64,000 bases of DNA from Chara braunii (GCA_003427395.1 BFEA01000225.1:185044-249043), one strand, 5' to 3'; shown: positions 44,015 to 55,576, numbered from the stretch's first letter. Made by a program: numbers and translations. The notes: generated from the letters alone by a model not told the origin.

Positions 44015-44251
44015 GGGAGGAAAGCGGGTTCATACATTCTGCAAAGTAATAGTGTGGGCATGCCCTCCTCCACAAAGTTTCAGCAACCCATGGACTGCGT
44101 CGTGCCTCTTTGGCAGGGCACAAAAAAAAAAAAAAACGAAAACAAAAAAACATAAATAATGAAAACCTGAAACTGATCACTATAGCAGTTGGATACGAAC
44201 GTGTGCGTGTTGGTGTAAGCACAACTTGGTGCATGGCCGTCCCCTACATGA

Positions 44252-44398
44252 TCTTTTTTTTTTTTTTTTTTTTTTTCCGATGGGACCCTCAAAGCCCAAC
44301 TACCGAGCCTCGTCCAACCGAAAAAACTTCGGGAAACTAGGAAAACAACCACTTTTCCCATTTTTCCCAACACTAGTGAAGGTAGTGGTGGTTTAAAC
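44252..44398 (+). repeat. End block of the inverted-end element family (copy c) after a T tract
   Basis: A 25-nt T tract (44252-44276) precedes GATGGGACCCTCAAAGCCC, CTTCGGGAAACTAGG, TTCCCAACACTAGTG and the terminus TAGTGGTGGTTTAAA (44381-44395). Confidence 0.5.
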
Positions 44399-44399
44399 C

Positions 44400-46245
44400 C
44401 TCATTTGCTCAATGACAACAAAATCGATGTGTTCATAGTGAAGCCAACACCACATTATTGATGATAATAGGCCGTCCAAAAATCAATGTATGTTTATTAT
44501 CCCATCTAGTCAATTTGGTTTGCGCATCATCAGTGTCTGGCTTCCCGCCCCACCAAGTGGACCCATCCAGCCTGGTTCTCCTCTCCTGGAATACCCACTC
44601 AGTCTCCCCCCTCCAGGAATGGGCTCCTCTTGGGAACAGCTTACCATGCTGGGGGAAGTTGTTTATCGATTCCTCTAGTGGGGCCCCAGTTTGGTGGCCC
44701 TTTCACAACCATCCTCGCATTTTTTTAGTGATCTTCCACTCCTTGGCTTCCACCCCCCACAGGTCTCCCACCCGAAGGACACCTTGCTTTACTCACCCCT
44801 TCTACGGGGAATCTAAGTTGCACCTTATCTGGCTATGGGAGTCTATGACCCACCTATTGCCAAAGAGAGGTTGCCATACAACTCCTCCCACCTCTCTAGT
44901 ACCAGCCTATTGGAGATTGGGAGCTTCGTCCACACCCTTAGGATATGCAGCCAGTGCTCCTCCACCAGATCCCATCTGCAGGATTGTCCAGTACCTATCC
45001 TCTAACCAAACTAGGGGGTCAATCTTTAGGGGGGGCTCCGGGGTGAGGGCAGTAATTTGTGTCAGGGCTAAAGGGGCCAAGGGGAAAGAGGGCAAAAAAA
45101 TAAGAGTTTGAATCCATTATAGACCGAGCACCTGAAACGCCGCCAGTTGTTGCTTAAGAGCTTTAAGCCCTCGTTTGCTCAATGACCATAAAATTAATGT
45201 GTATCATGGTGAAGCCAGCAACACATTATCGATGACAATAGTCCGTCCAAAAATCAATCAATATATGTTTGTTATCCCATCCAGTCAATTTGGCTTTCGG
45301 TGGCATCATTATCCACTTATCATTACTGTTTGGCTTTCCCCCCACCAAGTGGACCCATCCAACCTGGCTCTCCTCTCCTGGAAGACCCACACAGTCTATC
45401 CCCTCCAGGCATGGGCCCCTCTTGAGAACAACTTACCATGCCAGGGGAAAGTTGTTTATCAATTCCTCGAGTGCGGCCCCAGTTTGGTGACACTTTCGCA
45501 ACCATCCCTACATTCTCTTAGTGAACCATGCCACGGGGAAGTTGTCTATCAATTCCTCGAGTGCGGCCCCAATTTGGTGACACTTCCGTTATCATCCTTG
45601 CATTCTCTTAGTGATCTTCCACTCCTTGGCTTCCATATCCCAAGGGTCCCCCACCCAAAGAACCCCTTGCTTTACCCACCCTTTCTACAGGGAGTCTAAG
45701 TTGCACCTTATCTGGCCATGGGAGTCTACGACCCACCTATTGCCAAGGAGAGGTTGCCATACAACTCCTCCCAACTCTCTGGTGCCGGCCTATTGCGGAT
45801 TGCGAACTTCCTCCACGCCCTTACAATACGTGGTCAGTGCTCCTCCACCAATCCTTGTCTGCAGGATTTTCCAGTACATGTCTTTTAACCAAACCAGGGG
45901 ATCAATCTCGAGGCGTAAGGGCGACAATTTATACTAGGGCTAAGAGGGCCAAAGGGAAAGAGGGCGAAAAAATAGGAGTGTTAATCCATTCAAAACCGAG
46001 GGTTTGAAACACCACCAGTTGTCGCTTAAGAGCTTTAAGTCCTTGTTTGCTCAATGACCACAAAATCGACATGTATCATAGTAAAGCCAGCACCATATTA
46101 TTGATGACAAAAGCCCGTCCAAAAATCAATGTATGTTTGTTATCCCATCCAGTCAATTTGGTTTGTGCCGGCATAATTATCCACTCATCATTAGTATCTG
46201 GCTTCCTTATTGTCGTCATTGATGCACCAAAAATCCGTAGGTGAT
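44400..46245 (-). repeat. Tandem array of minus-strand LINE ORF2 3' fragments (2.3 copies)
   Basis: TTTGCTCAATGAC begins copies at about 44405, 45172 and 46047 (spacing 767 and 875 bp). On the minus strand the units read like the post-RT part of LINE A: VLRVGDLWG, AKEWKITKKMRGWL, WLEDRYWTILQMG and PLFGNRWVIDS. The second unit has an internal duplication of about 90-97 bp (GTTGTTTATCAATTCCTCGA near 45446 and GTTGTCTATCAATTCCTCGA near 45541). The third unit breaks off at about 46245. Confidence 0.7.
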
Positions 46246-46304
46246 AGGAGTTTTCTTAACGTTTTTTTTCTTTTTTAAAAGATCGGTTCATAATTTTTAC
46301 GAAA

Positions 46305-46496
46305 ATGAGAGAACAAGACCCAGGCCGAGGGTCAGGTCCCACTTATTTGAATTTTCAGTTTTTTACCATGGATTATGCATATCAACGGTCCGAAATGGGC
46401 AACCCGGTCAAGTGCGACCCCGGGGATCTCTTAACTTTCACAAAGGATGCTGGACCCAACTCGAAAAATAATATTCTGACCGTTGAAGTAGGTTGA
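46305..46496 (+). CDS. Short unassigned ORF, 63 codons
   Basis: The frame encodes MREQDPGRGSGPTYLNFQFF followed by MDYAYQRSEMGNPVKCDPGD and LLTFTKDAGPNSKNNILTVE. The composition looks protein-like and is not low-complexity, but I recognise no family. No splice context or promoter is evident, and neighbours are transposon debris. It could be an exon fragment or chance. Confidence 0.2.
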   Translation: MREQDPGRGSGPTYLNFQFFTMDYAYQRSEMGNPVKCDPGDLLTFTKDAGPNSKNNILTVEVG

Positions 46497-46499
46497 GCA

Positions 46500-47077
46500 C
46501 CGTTTTTCAGTAATCCAATTATAGCATGTACATTCAATTGAGTTTTGTTGTACTTAGGTATGTATATACCTGCTTCTCCAAAAGCTCACCCTTCATGTCA
46601 AAAAGTATATTCGATGGAAGCAATTCGATAAGTTGGTTCTTAGGATAGGTCCCTCCCAACCCGCCCCCGGTCACAGGGTCACTGGACCACTCTTTCATCA
46701 GGAGTTGCAACGCTTCACTATGCTAAGTTCCAAAAGGAAGGGGTAGGGGAATGAGAGGTTAACTTCCCTGCATGAACTAAGGAACAATCATAGGTAGCAA
46801 CACAGGGTTTCATGACTGGGACGGTCACTTGCTGGACCAACATGGAATAGCATTATAGCACGATGCTCATCGAAATTTGCATTCATTTCTCTTAATAGCA
46901 ATTATGAGACTTGTGAGAACTGTCATGTACCTCATGCCGTCATGTAGGCAATCAACTCAGGCTACAGTGCACTTTTGAATCCCTCTTTCGCAGGAAGGCC
47001 CCACAAACTGTTGTCAGTACAGTCACAATTTATGCTACAACTCTCCTAGTCGAAACAAACAAACAAGTGCAATGTTC
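46500..47077. other. No recognisable gene (46.5-47.1 kb)
   Basis: AT-leaning sequence with short frames only. Confidence 0.4.
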
Positions 47078-47216
47078 AAGGACTCTAGACCCGCTTTCCA
47101 GCAGGTGTTGCTCCCCACCAATAAATGGAGCCTCCTTGGGAGTGCTAGGGGTGTCTGCTCTTATCAGCACCTCTAGCACCGACTCATAATATTTCTCCTG
47201 AAAAAAGAAAAAAAAC
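47078..47216 (+). mobile_element. SINE-like repeat, copy 5
   Basis: GGACTCTAGACCCGCTTTCC, AGCAGGTGTTGCTCCCCACC and AATAAATGGAGCC are followed by the hairpin GTGCTAGGGGTG (47142-47153) with CACCTCTAGCAC (47168-47179), paired over 12 bp with one G-T. The tail is A-rich (47201-47216). Confidence 0.7.
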
Positions 47217-47361
47217 ATAGGTCCCTCTCTATAGAGCCATACGTGAGTTTTTTCAACTCATACGACTCAAGTGTTTTAGCTTTATTTTCTCATTTTGTAA
47301 ATGAATATGAGCAATGAAATCTATAATGTTTTATAAGCCTATTTTGGTAGGAATAACCAAA

Positions 47362-47570
47362 GTAGCACAGCGAACGTGTTCGCGGCCCTCCACGTTCGAG
47401 CGAACGGTGAGTGAACGTGCTCGGGCGAACATAATTTTTTGTCTTGGATTTTTTAACTCATATTTGGTTTAGAATTTGAAAATGAATCCAAGGCAAAAGT
47501 TGCTTGTATTGTTGTTTTATATCACACATATGGTTTTCATAGTTTTGGTAGATTTGTTTGTTTTTTTTTC
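47362..47570 (+). repeat. MITE-like element, truncated copy
   Basis: It starts GTAGCACAGCGAACGTGTTC and carries further GAACG/CGTTC motifs. It then shares an internal block (TTTTAACTCATATTTGGTT, AAGGCAAAAGTTGCTTGTAT, TTGTTTTATATCACA) with 57180-57285. No right terminus is found. Confidence 0.55.
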
Positions 47571-48920
47571 GTTGTTTTATATGAGAAGCCTCGTTTCAAG
47601 AAACGACTTAAAGAGAATTAGGAAGATTGATTCCAACAGAAAATAGATCTGAAGAAAAAATATTACGAAATTTAATTAACAAAAAATAAAAAAATTAATA
47701 AAAAAATATATATATCAAATACACAACTTGAAAATTAGATTATTTACTATTCTCAAAATGCAAATTGATTTTTTTTTCCTATTAAATTTATCTTGTATAA
47801 ATATTTTTTATTTTATTTTAAAATAATAAATCACAAATTTATTTTAATATGAATGTAATAAACAAAAAAATATAGTTTGATTGATTTTTTAATCAAAAAT
47901 TGTATTACAACGATAAAAAAAGAATAAAATTAAACAACAACAAACAAATAGATTGAATTTGTGCTATCCGCAAGCAAAAAAAACGATTGGCCTTGCTCTC
48001 CATAAAAGTAGACCGGAGCGTTTTTATTTTTTTCATACCACGTAGGGGCGCGGTTCCACTAGCAAAGAAGATTGTATTTACAACCTGAATCTGAACGTAT
48101 GTATGGAAAGGTGCAAAAAATGGTGATTGATCTGTTTTTTTGCATCAAAATTCATACGCTTAGTCCAATCCTTTGTGCTAGTAGGACCTCGCCCCAACCA
48201 TCTGGTTTCACTGGAGTTTGAGGGTTACCTAAAATAGTCCGCCCTCCTCGGCTGGTTCCTACTTTTTCAAATAGTCACATCAAAGTCTGACACGTCGATG
48301 CAACACTCTTTTCTTTTTGAAAATGGTTCTCATTATAAAGTGTAAAGTCCCACCAATGGACCTCAGTACATATTTTTCCTTTTGTGACTGTTTTGTATGG
48401 TTTCTGTGACGATTCAAAAATAAAGTATGCTTGTTGTTTAGTTATTGTTATTTTTTACAGGGTCTAACAACATCAGAGTTTCGCTCCAGTTCTCACCAAA
48501 TATGCAAAATGAGAATTAATCTTCCGCTATGACATGAAATGATATACCGCTACATTTTTTTTGCCTTTTCTGTATGTGTTGCGTAGTGGTGGGAGACCAT
48601 CAGTCTAGTTTTTTTTTCAACCACAAGTCAATTGTTAAGGGATATTTATACAATGGTTCCCTGTTACACCTAGGTGAATCCAGCATGCATTGTGGTGCTT
48701 ATGTTGTGCCAATGCCCCTTCCCCCCCAATCCTTGCAACCCCCACCCCTAAAGAAACTGATATACCACATAAGGTGTGGAGGCGTTGTCCAGGCTAACTA
48801 CTAGTACATGTTTTTTTTTTTTTAATGCCAAACCCTTCTATCAAGGGTATCCTTATGTATCACGTAGCACTCGCCAAATTTATCTTAGCGACGTCTAGAG
48901 CAATAAACATTCACTATTTC
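47571..48920. other. AT-rich DNA without recognisable genes (47.6-48.9 kb)
   Basis: Strongly A/T-rich (especially 47640-47960) with no convincing coding frame. Confidence 0.5.
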
Positions 48921-48927
48921 GTAGCAT

Positions 48928-49545
48928 GTGGGTGCGGACTCGTACATGGCCCTGTTTAATCAATCTCAGCTCCGCCGACACCTAGTCGTGCTTGTTCAGA
49001 CACTCTGTTGCGTGCAACATTCCCCGTTCCACAGACCTTCGCTGCAACTCTTCCCAGGTAAGAAAACAAAATGGGAAGTGCATCCCATTTCCCAAATAGG
49101 GAACAAAAGACGTTGTTGCACGTATCAACTCCCGCCTTTCGACAAGAGCCCTTTCGGCCACGTCACACAAAAATTTACAAAAAAAGAACAAGAGACAACT
49201 TGGAAACAACGCGTAAGTAATCCCTCAAACGGAGGAGACGAACGTGGTTGCATTGTCACCTCGTCGCTACAGCCAAATGCACCAGCCGTACCTCTTGCGG
49301 TCCTTTGCGATATGAGAGGTTCATGCGAGGCACAACTTACCTTCCCTAAGGGGCTGGCACCACCGTTAGAGATGTGTCCCTACCAAGCTACTAATCCACA
49401 TACGAAAGTTTTACGTGCAGTCGCAAAGGTAGATCAGTCGAGGGTGTTTGGTCGTTCGCTACAGTATAGGCACTCTATATTAAATTGTCTCTTGTATCCG
49501 AACGTTGTTCATTCCCAGAGCGTTGATCTCCTAGGCATGAAGTAA
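48928..49545 (+). CDS. Unassigned open frame, 205 codons
   Basis: The longest frame in the right part of the window has normal amino-acid composition: MGADSYMALFNQSQLRRHLV at the start, a Cys-containing NKRRCCTYQLPPF stretch, and KVDQSRVFGRSLQYRHSILN near the end. I recognise no domain. Local base composition is more GC-balanced than its surroundings. There are no clear promoter or intron signals. It may be a chance frame or a degraded exon; treat as hypothetical. Confidence 0.25.
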   Translation: MGADSYMALFNQSQLRRHLVVLVQTLCCVQHSPFHRPSLQLFPGKKTKWEVHPISQIGNKRRCCTYQLPPFDKSPFGHVTQKFTKKEQETTWKQRVSNPSNGGDERGCIVTSSLQPNAPAVPLAVLCDMRGSCEAQLTFPKGLAPPLEMCPYQATNPHTKVLRAVAKVDQSRVFGRSLQYRHSILNCLLYPNVVHSQSVDLLGMK

Positions 49546-49939
49546 ACGTCGACCGACTAGGATAGTCACAACCAAGCGTGAAACCCCACTGATCCTTGTC
49601 CCTTACTTATATAAATAAAAAATCAATACTATAACGGTCAGACCAAGTACAAATGATAAGATCGAAATATTAAAGCATAAGATCGACCAACTTGGGTCGA
49701 AGTCAAAAAATTTTGAGTACTACAAATGTGGAGCCGACAAGATTACCGACCTCGAATGATTTTGATTTCATGAGGCGATTTGTAATCTGCCTAAGTTTTT
49801 TTTTTCTATCCTTTACATAACCAAAGAGACTTAAGTATTGCCTTTTCTATCCCTCCAAAATAATAAACTTTAGGCCTTGGTATAGACCTAGCCCAAAGGA
49901 CACCTAATGACACCTCCACCAGATCACCCAAAAAGAGGG

Positions 49940-50240
49940 TGCATCATGCCGAAAATTTTTGGCAGCACGTTCCCTTAAAACGCCTTAACCTTGTCACGGA
50001 CGCAATCCGGCAACATTTTCCCTGAAAATGTTGTGTCACTGCCGAAAAACATTGGCAGCATATCCCCCACAAAAGGGTTGTCGCAGTCATGTCAAAAATT
50101 TGGCAGCATAAACAAAAAAAAAGGTAATGCTGGCGTGCTGAAAATTTGGCAACATACCCCACTAAAGGCTATGCAGAGTGCCGAAAATTGGCCAGCGCCT
50201 CCCCTTGATGTCATGACAGCACTCCAGCAACACCTTCCCT
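49940..50240 (+). repeat. Array of short TGCCGAAAATTTGGCA hairpins
   Basis: Five variants of a small hairpin with a TGCC/GGCA stem lie at 49947, 50040, about 50093 (half), 50136 and 50179, spaced roughly 40-90 bp. Each is followed by a C-rich CATACCCC/CGTTCCC and AAAGG segment. The motif resembles the GCTGCCGAAATTTT cores of the 11577-12125 array. Confidence 0.6.
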
Positions 50241-51550
50241 CAAAAAGTTTCTCATAACGCGACAACACTCCAACAACACTTGCCTTTAGGCGGGCCTTAA
50301 CTTCGCAACCACAAACCACAATTATCATGGGTGCCAAGCTATGGCTATGGCTGCCAGCTTTGCCCTCTAGTCGTCCAACTCCCCTTTCAATCCTCCTAGC
50401 AGGCCTCCAAGACCCCACAATAGACCTTCAACCCCACCAACAGTTTTCCCTAATCTCCCTCAACATTTGGCCAACACCCAAAAAATTAAGCATGGGCAGC
50501 ACCGCACACAATGTGAGGCAGCTGGAAGAACATCCTGCCTTTTATTATAGTAAACAAGAAGGTGGTGACCTCACTTCTACCCACAGGTAAAAATAGCGGG
50601 TAGAATTTAGGCCCTTTATCTGAAACAAGATCAAGGGCTACAAAATGACAATTATTCTCTGAAGAGTCGAGAGCCTTCAAAGTTTAATACACCTTGGCAT
50701 CTTTTCAGTGTGAGTGCGTCGTGGAATGGGAACACCAAGCCAATCCCTCGTGGATATGCACATACACACAAATACACACAATTGATGAATGCACCTAAAC
50801 TGAGACTTTGTTGCGTTCAAGGTCAACCCTTTTTACCCTTTTATAATGTACGTTAAAAAAAAAACGACAAAATCTGGACAAAAATAAGAATTGAAAAAAT
50901 AAAGAAAAGAAGAACACTATGGCCCGTTTTTTCTTTCGCCCCTATAGGCCCTGCCACGAGGCAAGGCATTTCGTTGGGCCATAAGGTACTAATGAACCGC
51001 TGAAATACAGACCAAAGTTCGAATCCAAATGCAACCCGGGGTGCCCCCCCTCTTTGCCGCGCTACAAAGCACCACTATCTTCCAATTCAAAATAAAAGAG
51101 GGGAAGGGGGAAGAAAAGAAAAAAAACTTACCTCGTTCCACTGCTCACCAAGGTGCAACGAGAGAATGAACCCTCCTATAGAACATGGAAAGATGCATGT
51201 TCCCACTGCTCGTCAAATGTGTAAAATGAGAATGGATCCTCCAAAAAATATGGATGGGTGTATTACCTCATGATTTTACGAGGGCACTTGCCATGTTAAA
51301 TTGGGGAGGGGGATCAAAACGGTAAGATAGAAAAGAAAAAAGAAAAGGAAAAAAAAAAATCCTTAGAAAAACAAAAATGACACATGCGAAAACGAACACC
51401 TGCGAAAAAATTTTGTCCTCTGCTTTTTACTTACCTGTCAGATGGCGGGTTCGCCTCGTTTTTCTTTTTTTTTTGCTTCAATCCCCCATCCCTGGGTTCT
51501 CGTTGCAAGACCATGAACTGCTGAAACCTTAGGCAATTGAGAGTAGTTTT
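50241..51550. other. No recognisable gene (50.2-51.6 kb)
   Basis: Short frames and A-rich stretches only. CTGCTCACCAAGGTG and CTGCTCGTCAAATGTG blocks at about 51142 and 51208 are diverged duplicates. Confidence 0.4.
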
Positions 51551-51942
51551 AGGATGGCTTCGTAATCAGGAAGCCGCAGAAAATTCATTTGTGGGTGCGT
51601 ACTTACCGAGCTATGGAAGTAAAAGAAAGCGACGACACATTGACTATGGTAAAAGAAGGGGATCTAGTGAGACGAAGCTTCCTACAAAAGTTTTCTAGAT
51701 GCGTGTGTTGAGGAGACTCCTTCGTAAGTATCGTGATGCCAAGAAGATGGGTAAACGTGTGTATCATGACATGTACGTGAAATGTCAAGCATAATATGTT
51801 TAAGAACAAAAGTGTTCCGATGGAGAGGGTCCATAAATCCAAGGCAGGACAGGCTTTGTCATATAAGTTTGAGGCACGTAGTGCGAAGAACAAGGCGACA
51901 AGGGAACACAAGATTGCTAGATGAGTGGAGCGGTTGACATAG
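51551..51942 (+). pseudogene. Ribosomal protein eL19 processed pseudogene
   Basis: Three frames, read in order, reproduce the C-terminal two thirds of eL19 (L19e): DGFVIRKPQKIH and YRAMEVK (51554-51627), then YGSKRKRRHIDYGKRRGSSE and TKLPTKVF, a stop, [20 protein letters not shown] and VYHDMYVK (51612-51776). After a frameshift come [20 protein letters not shown] and [18 protein letters not shown], then stops. The match to the conserved L-R-R-L-L-x-K-Y-R-x-x-K-K and Y-H-D-M-Y blocks is unmistakable. A few residues around the usual L-W-M-R-R are deleted. No introns interrupt about 130 codons, which favours a retrocopy. Multiple lesions mean it makes no functional ribosomal protein. The N-terminal third is not recognisable. 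Confidence 0.85.
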
Positions 51943-52850
51943 GGTATGTTTGGACTGAAGGTGTCAGAAGTTGCCCCACCTCTCCTAAGGCCAACGTTTG
52001 TGTTGAACAAAACAAAGGAAACGAGTAGAAGTGCAGAGCATTAAAAATAGTTGCAATGTGTGTGGCGAGGGCAGGAAACGCATGTTAGATGCGAATTTTC
52101 AGTTCGTGTATATTGAGGTCGTGTTTCCTTATTGTGTCGGCGGAGTAGAGTTGTTTATTCTCTTGTTGTCCTATAAGCTTTTGGCAAGGATATGAAAGTG
52201 GTAGCTCACCTTCATTTGGTTGTTGAGTGAAAAAAACGTATTTTCCTTTGGGGTGAGGGAAATGGTTGTGAGATAACCACCTAGCCCATCAAGCACGCCC
52301 ATTCGAGTGCCCGACTGTTAGTGGTTCACGGTCTCTCTGGTCTATGAGCCGCAACCTGAGATTTAATTGTTATATTGACTGGCCCAAGGTCATTATGAAC
52401 TATTTTACTTTCCTCGTCTCAATCAGGAGGTGAAAAATTGTTAGTGGTTGTAGTTGCATTTGTCCAAAGCCGACTAGACCCCCTCCCGTACGACGGGACG
52501 AGTTGTGTCTCTCTATATATATTGAAAGATACCAAGCCCCCCCCCAAAAAAACGTCCGATCGTTGTTTATCCTCTGTCTTCTTTATAGCGCGCTCTGCAT
52601 TTATATTCAAACATTCGTTGACAAATGACACTATGTACGTATACCCGACCCGAGACAAGGAAGATTTCATATTGCTCTAAACCCATACCGTAACACTCCC
52701 CCGCAACACCTTTCCCAACACTGAGATGAGAGATTGACTATGGGAAACTGCGCTAGGGCATTTGCGGTTTGCAAGATGGGCAAGGTTGTCAGGGTGAACA
52801 CTATCGCTGACAAGCGACAAGGAGCAGGGGGTAATGGGGCTACAACGTTA
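51943..52850. other. No recognisable gene (51.9-52.9 kb)
   Basis: Short frames only. The 3' flank of the eL19 copy shows no clear poly(A) tail. Confidence 0.4.
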
Positions 52851-53400
52851 ACCGACCAAATGGAGGAGCAGGAGGGACAAGGAGGAACAACGAGCAATTA
52901 GGAGGAAAAGTGGGGACGAGAGAGAGGGATAGGGGGCTGCTACATCATACGGGGCAAAAATAGAGTAGGAGGATGGACGAGGACCAAGGAAGAGGACGCT
53001 AACGATGACTGTGGAAGGAGGACAATGGGGGTTGAGGAGAGAGGAGGAGGGAGGAGGGAGGGGGAAGGGGACGAGGTAGGAAGAGGGAGAAGGACCACGT
53101 ATCAACCATGATGGGTGGAGCAGGAGGAGGTTCCATTAATTAAAGTTACCACATACGAAAGAGTTGAGCCGAAAAGGCATCTGGTCGTACCAAAGACGTG
53201 GACAAGGACCTAAAGCAATTGGGATTCCGATAGAGGAGGAGGAGGTTGCTCTGGAGGAGAAGGAGGAGGACGAAAAGAATGTTACTGTAAGAAAAGGAGG
53301 TGGAGAGAGTGGCAGAGGAGTTGGACTGGGAGGTGCAGGAGGCTTGACATCAGCATTTAGAGAAAGAGAGAGAGAAAAATAGACAAAGAATAGAGAAAGA
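52851..53400. repeat. Polypurine region (GGA/GGAG-rich)
   Basis: A long, strand-biased purine tract on the plus strand (clusters of GGAGGA at 52860-53110 and 53230-53320) is followed by a pyrimidine-rich tract at 53405-53600. Frames through it encode Glu/Gly/Arg or Ser/Pro/Leu low-complexity sequence. Confidence 0.7.
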
Positions 53401-53523
53401 CAATTGTTATCCTTCTCCTCGTCGTCCTTGTCGCCCTCTCCTCCTCCTTGTCCTCGTCCTCGTCATCGTTCCTCATTTCCATCCTTCCGCCCATTATTGT
53501 CTCGCGAGCGTGCCCGCTTGCTT

Positions 53524-53524
<1 letters not shown>

Positions 53525-53597
<73 letters not shown>
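53525..53597. repeat. (CT)n microsatellite, about 36 units
   Basis: An uninterrupted CT dinucleotide run follows a CCTCGTC-rich pyrimidine tract. Confidence 0.97.
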
Positions 53598-53600
<3 letters not shown>

Positions 53601-53829
53601 ACAAAGGGGGTTCTTGCTGATACAAGAGGGTTAGCGGCTTTACGTGACTCGCTCTCCCTCTCGTTCTCTCTCTTGCTTATTTTTATAACCTCTTTCTTGC
53701 TCGCTCTCTTTGTGTTTCTGACGGCTGTGAGGGGGGTATAATTCATATCATTTTGTACAACCCTTTGTTTTTTTTGGGGGGGGAGGTTATTTTGTTGTGC
53801 CGATATATAGCGAGAGAATCTTCGGCTCG

Positions 53830-54000
53830 CCGGGCGTAAAAGGAGGAGGAGGACGGACGAGGAGGATTAAGGAAAAGGAAGCCGACATCGACTATGGAGG
53901 GAGTAGGACGGAGGTCGAGGAGGGAGGAGGAGGCGGAGAAGAAGGAGGAGGGAGGAGGAGGGAGGTCTCTCTCTCTAAAGAGAAAGCAAAGTAGGGTAAA
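53830..54000. repeat. Second polypurine tract (GGA-rich)
   Basis: Plus-strand GGAGGAGGAGGACGGACGAGG-like sequence and GGAGGGAGGAGGAGGCGG-like repeats. The stretch 54001-54780 beyond it is AT-rich with GT-rich (54310-54365) and (CAT)n (54760-54780) patches and no gene. Confidence 0.65.
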
Positions 54001-54910
54001 AAATAAGTAATGGAGAATGAGAAAGTAACAGAAAGATGCAGGCAAAGGGGCGAAGTGGGCAAGAGGTTAAGAGAGAAAAGTTGGAAACAGATAAGAAAGC
54101 CTACAGACCATTTATTTGGCTACTGTATTTTCTTAACCATCCTCTGTTTCATTATGAACTAAGAGAGCGAGATAAGAGTTGGTGAGATGAGAGGGAGACA
54201 ATGGCATACACACACAACAAAAAAAAGAGAAGCAACACGAATAGATTAACTTGGAAATTGAAATCAAGTGGAATAATCAATATGCAAAATAAATAACAGC
54301 ATGATGTGCACGCGTGTCTGTTTTCGTGTGTATGTGTGGGTGGGTGCGTGTGTGTGTGTGTCTGTATGTATATGTATGTTTTCATTTTTGTTGGACACAT
54401 CTCTACAAGAAAGGCATGATTGTGCCAAATATTCCGACGAGCTTTAACCGACTTATCAGGAGTGTGCTTTATGTGTGAGTATACATGCGTATGGGTTTGC
54501 ACGTGCTTGGGTGCGTATACGTATGTTTGTGTATGGCTGCCCGTGTTCAAGTTCCAACATGAGTGGAGAGAGAAAAACCTTTAACATACACATGAATCAT
54601 ATGATCATCAACTAGGATTTTCCCATATGACTTTAATTATAATGGTAGCATAACTTAAGAAAGAAGCGTCATATCAAAAGATTAACCCGTTGTTGTAAAC
54701 ATCATCATTATCATTATTGCCAATCCTTATCATCGTCACTCTTACTAGTCCATTATTGTAAGTATCATCATCATCATCATTTTATTTTTTTTTATTTTTT
54801 TTAATTCTACCTTCTTTTATATATGTTCTTCATTATTCTACCCACTCTCACTTTCGTGCTCATTGTTGACTCCGAGATAATCGTCCCTGTGTTGCGTTGT
54901 ACGCAAGTGG

Positions 54911-55314
54911 TTAAACCACCAGTTCCCTTGACGTCAGAAACCTCGGGGGTACTGGTAGTCCCCCTGACGTCGAAAACGTCGGTGGTACCAGTAGTATACA
55001 GTGGAAAACCGGTCGGGCCTGAAAAATAGAATTTACGAAAATGCACAAAATCGGCGCGACAAATATTTGACGGTCAAAATTATTTTTATTTTTTTTTATA
55101 ATATTTTTCCCTGAAAGATCACGACATAATCTACGGACCCTCAAATTTGCAGACCTTTTGATGAATTATTCTGAGCACAAAAAATCAGCAAAGTTGCCGC
55201 TTGAAAACAGTAGGATTGGACCCGTTGGTGACGAACGGTCGCCGCCCCTCTGTACAACCCGGCCCTAACTCACAGGGACTGGGGTTTTCGGCGGCAGGGA
55301 AGCTGGTGGTTTAA
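54911..55314. mobile_element. Inverted-end element, copy d (about 404 bp, one internal unit)
   Basis: The left end TTAAACCACCA (54911-54921) is complementary to the right end TGGTGGTTTAA (55304-55314). Inside lie a 40-bp direct duplication (CCCTTGACGTCAGAAACC and CCCCTGACGTCGAAAACG), one internal unit (AAAGATCACGACATAATCTA to GCACAAAAAATCAGC), and a GC-rich block (GGTCGCCGCCCCTCTG) before the right end. No coding frame is seen. This is the architecture of a non-autonomous DNA transposon, though target-site duplications are not clear. Confidence 0.6.
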
Positions 55315-55576
55315 TAAGGAACCCTTTTTCAAACCAAGGTTAACCCCCGCAGTAAGAAAATGTGCAATTAGGGTTTTTTTTTTTGCCCTGTTTTATTTTT
55401 GGTCAAGGTCTATGTGTGTCAAGTTTCGTGTTCGTTGGGTTATTGGAAATGACTGTTTTTGTCACCCTTGAAAATAATAAAAATAATGAGAAACTGAAAA
55501 GAGCGAATTTTGCATGAAGACACATTTTTGCCTTAGGGGTTTTTACCTTTTAGATCCATTTTTTTACTTTTTTTTT
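55315..55576. other. Short unassigned spacer
   Basis: T-rich sequence without a coding frame. Confidence 0.4.
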
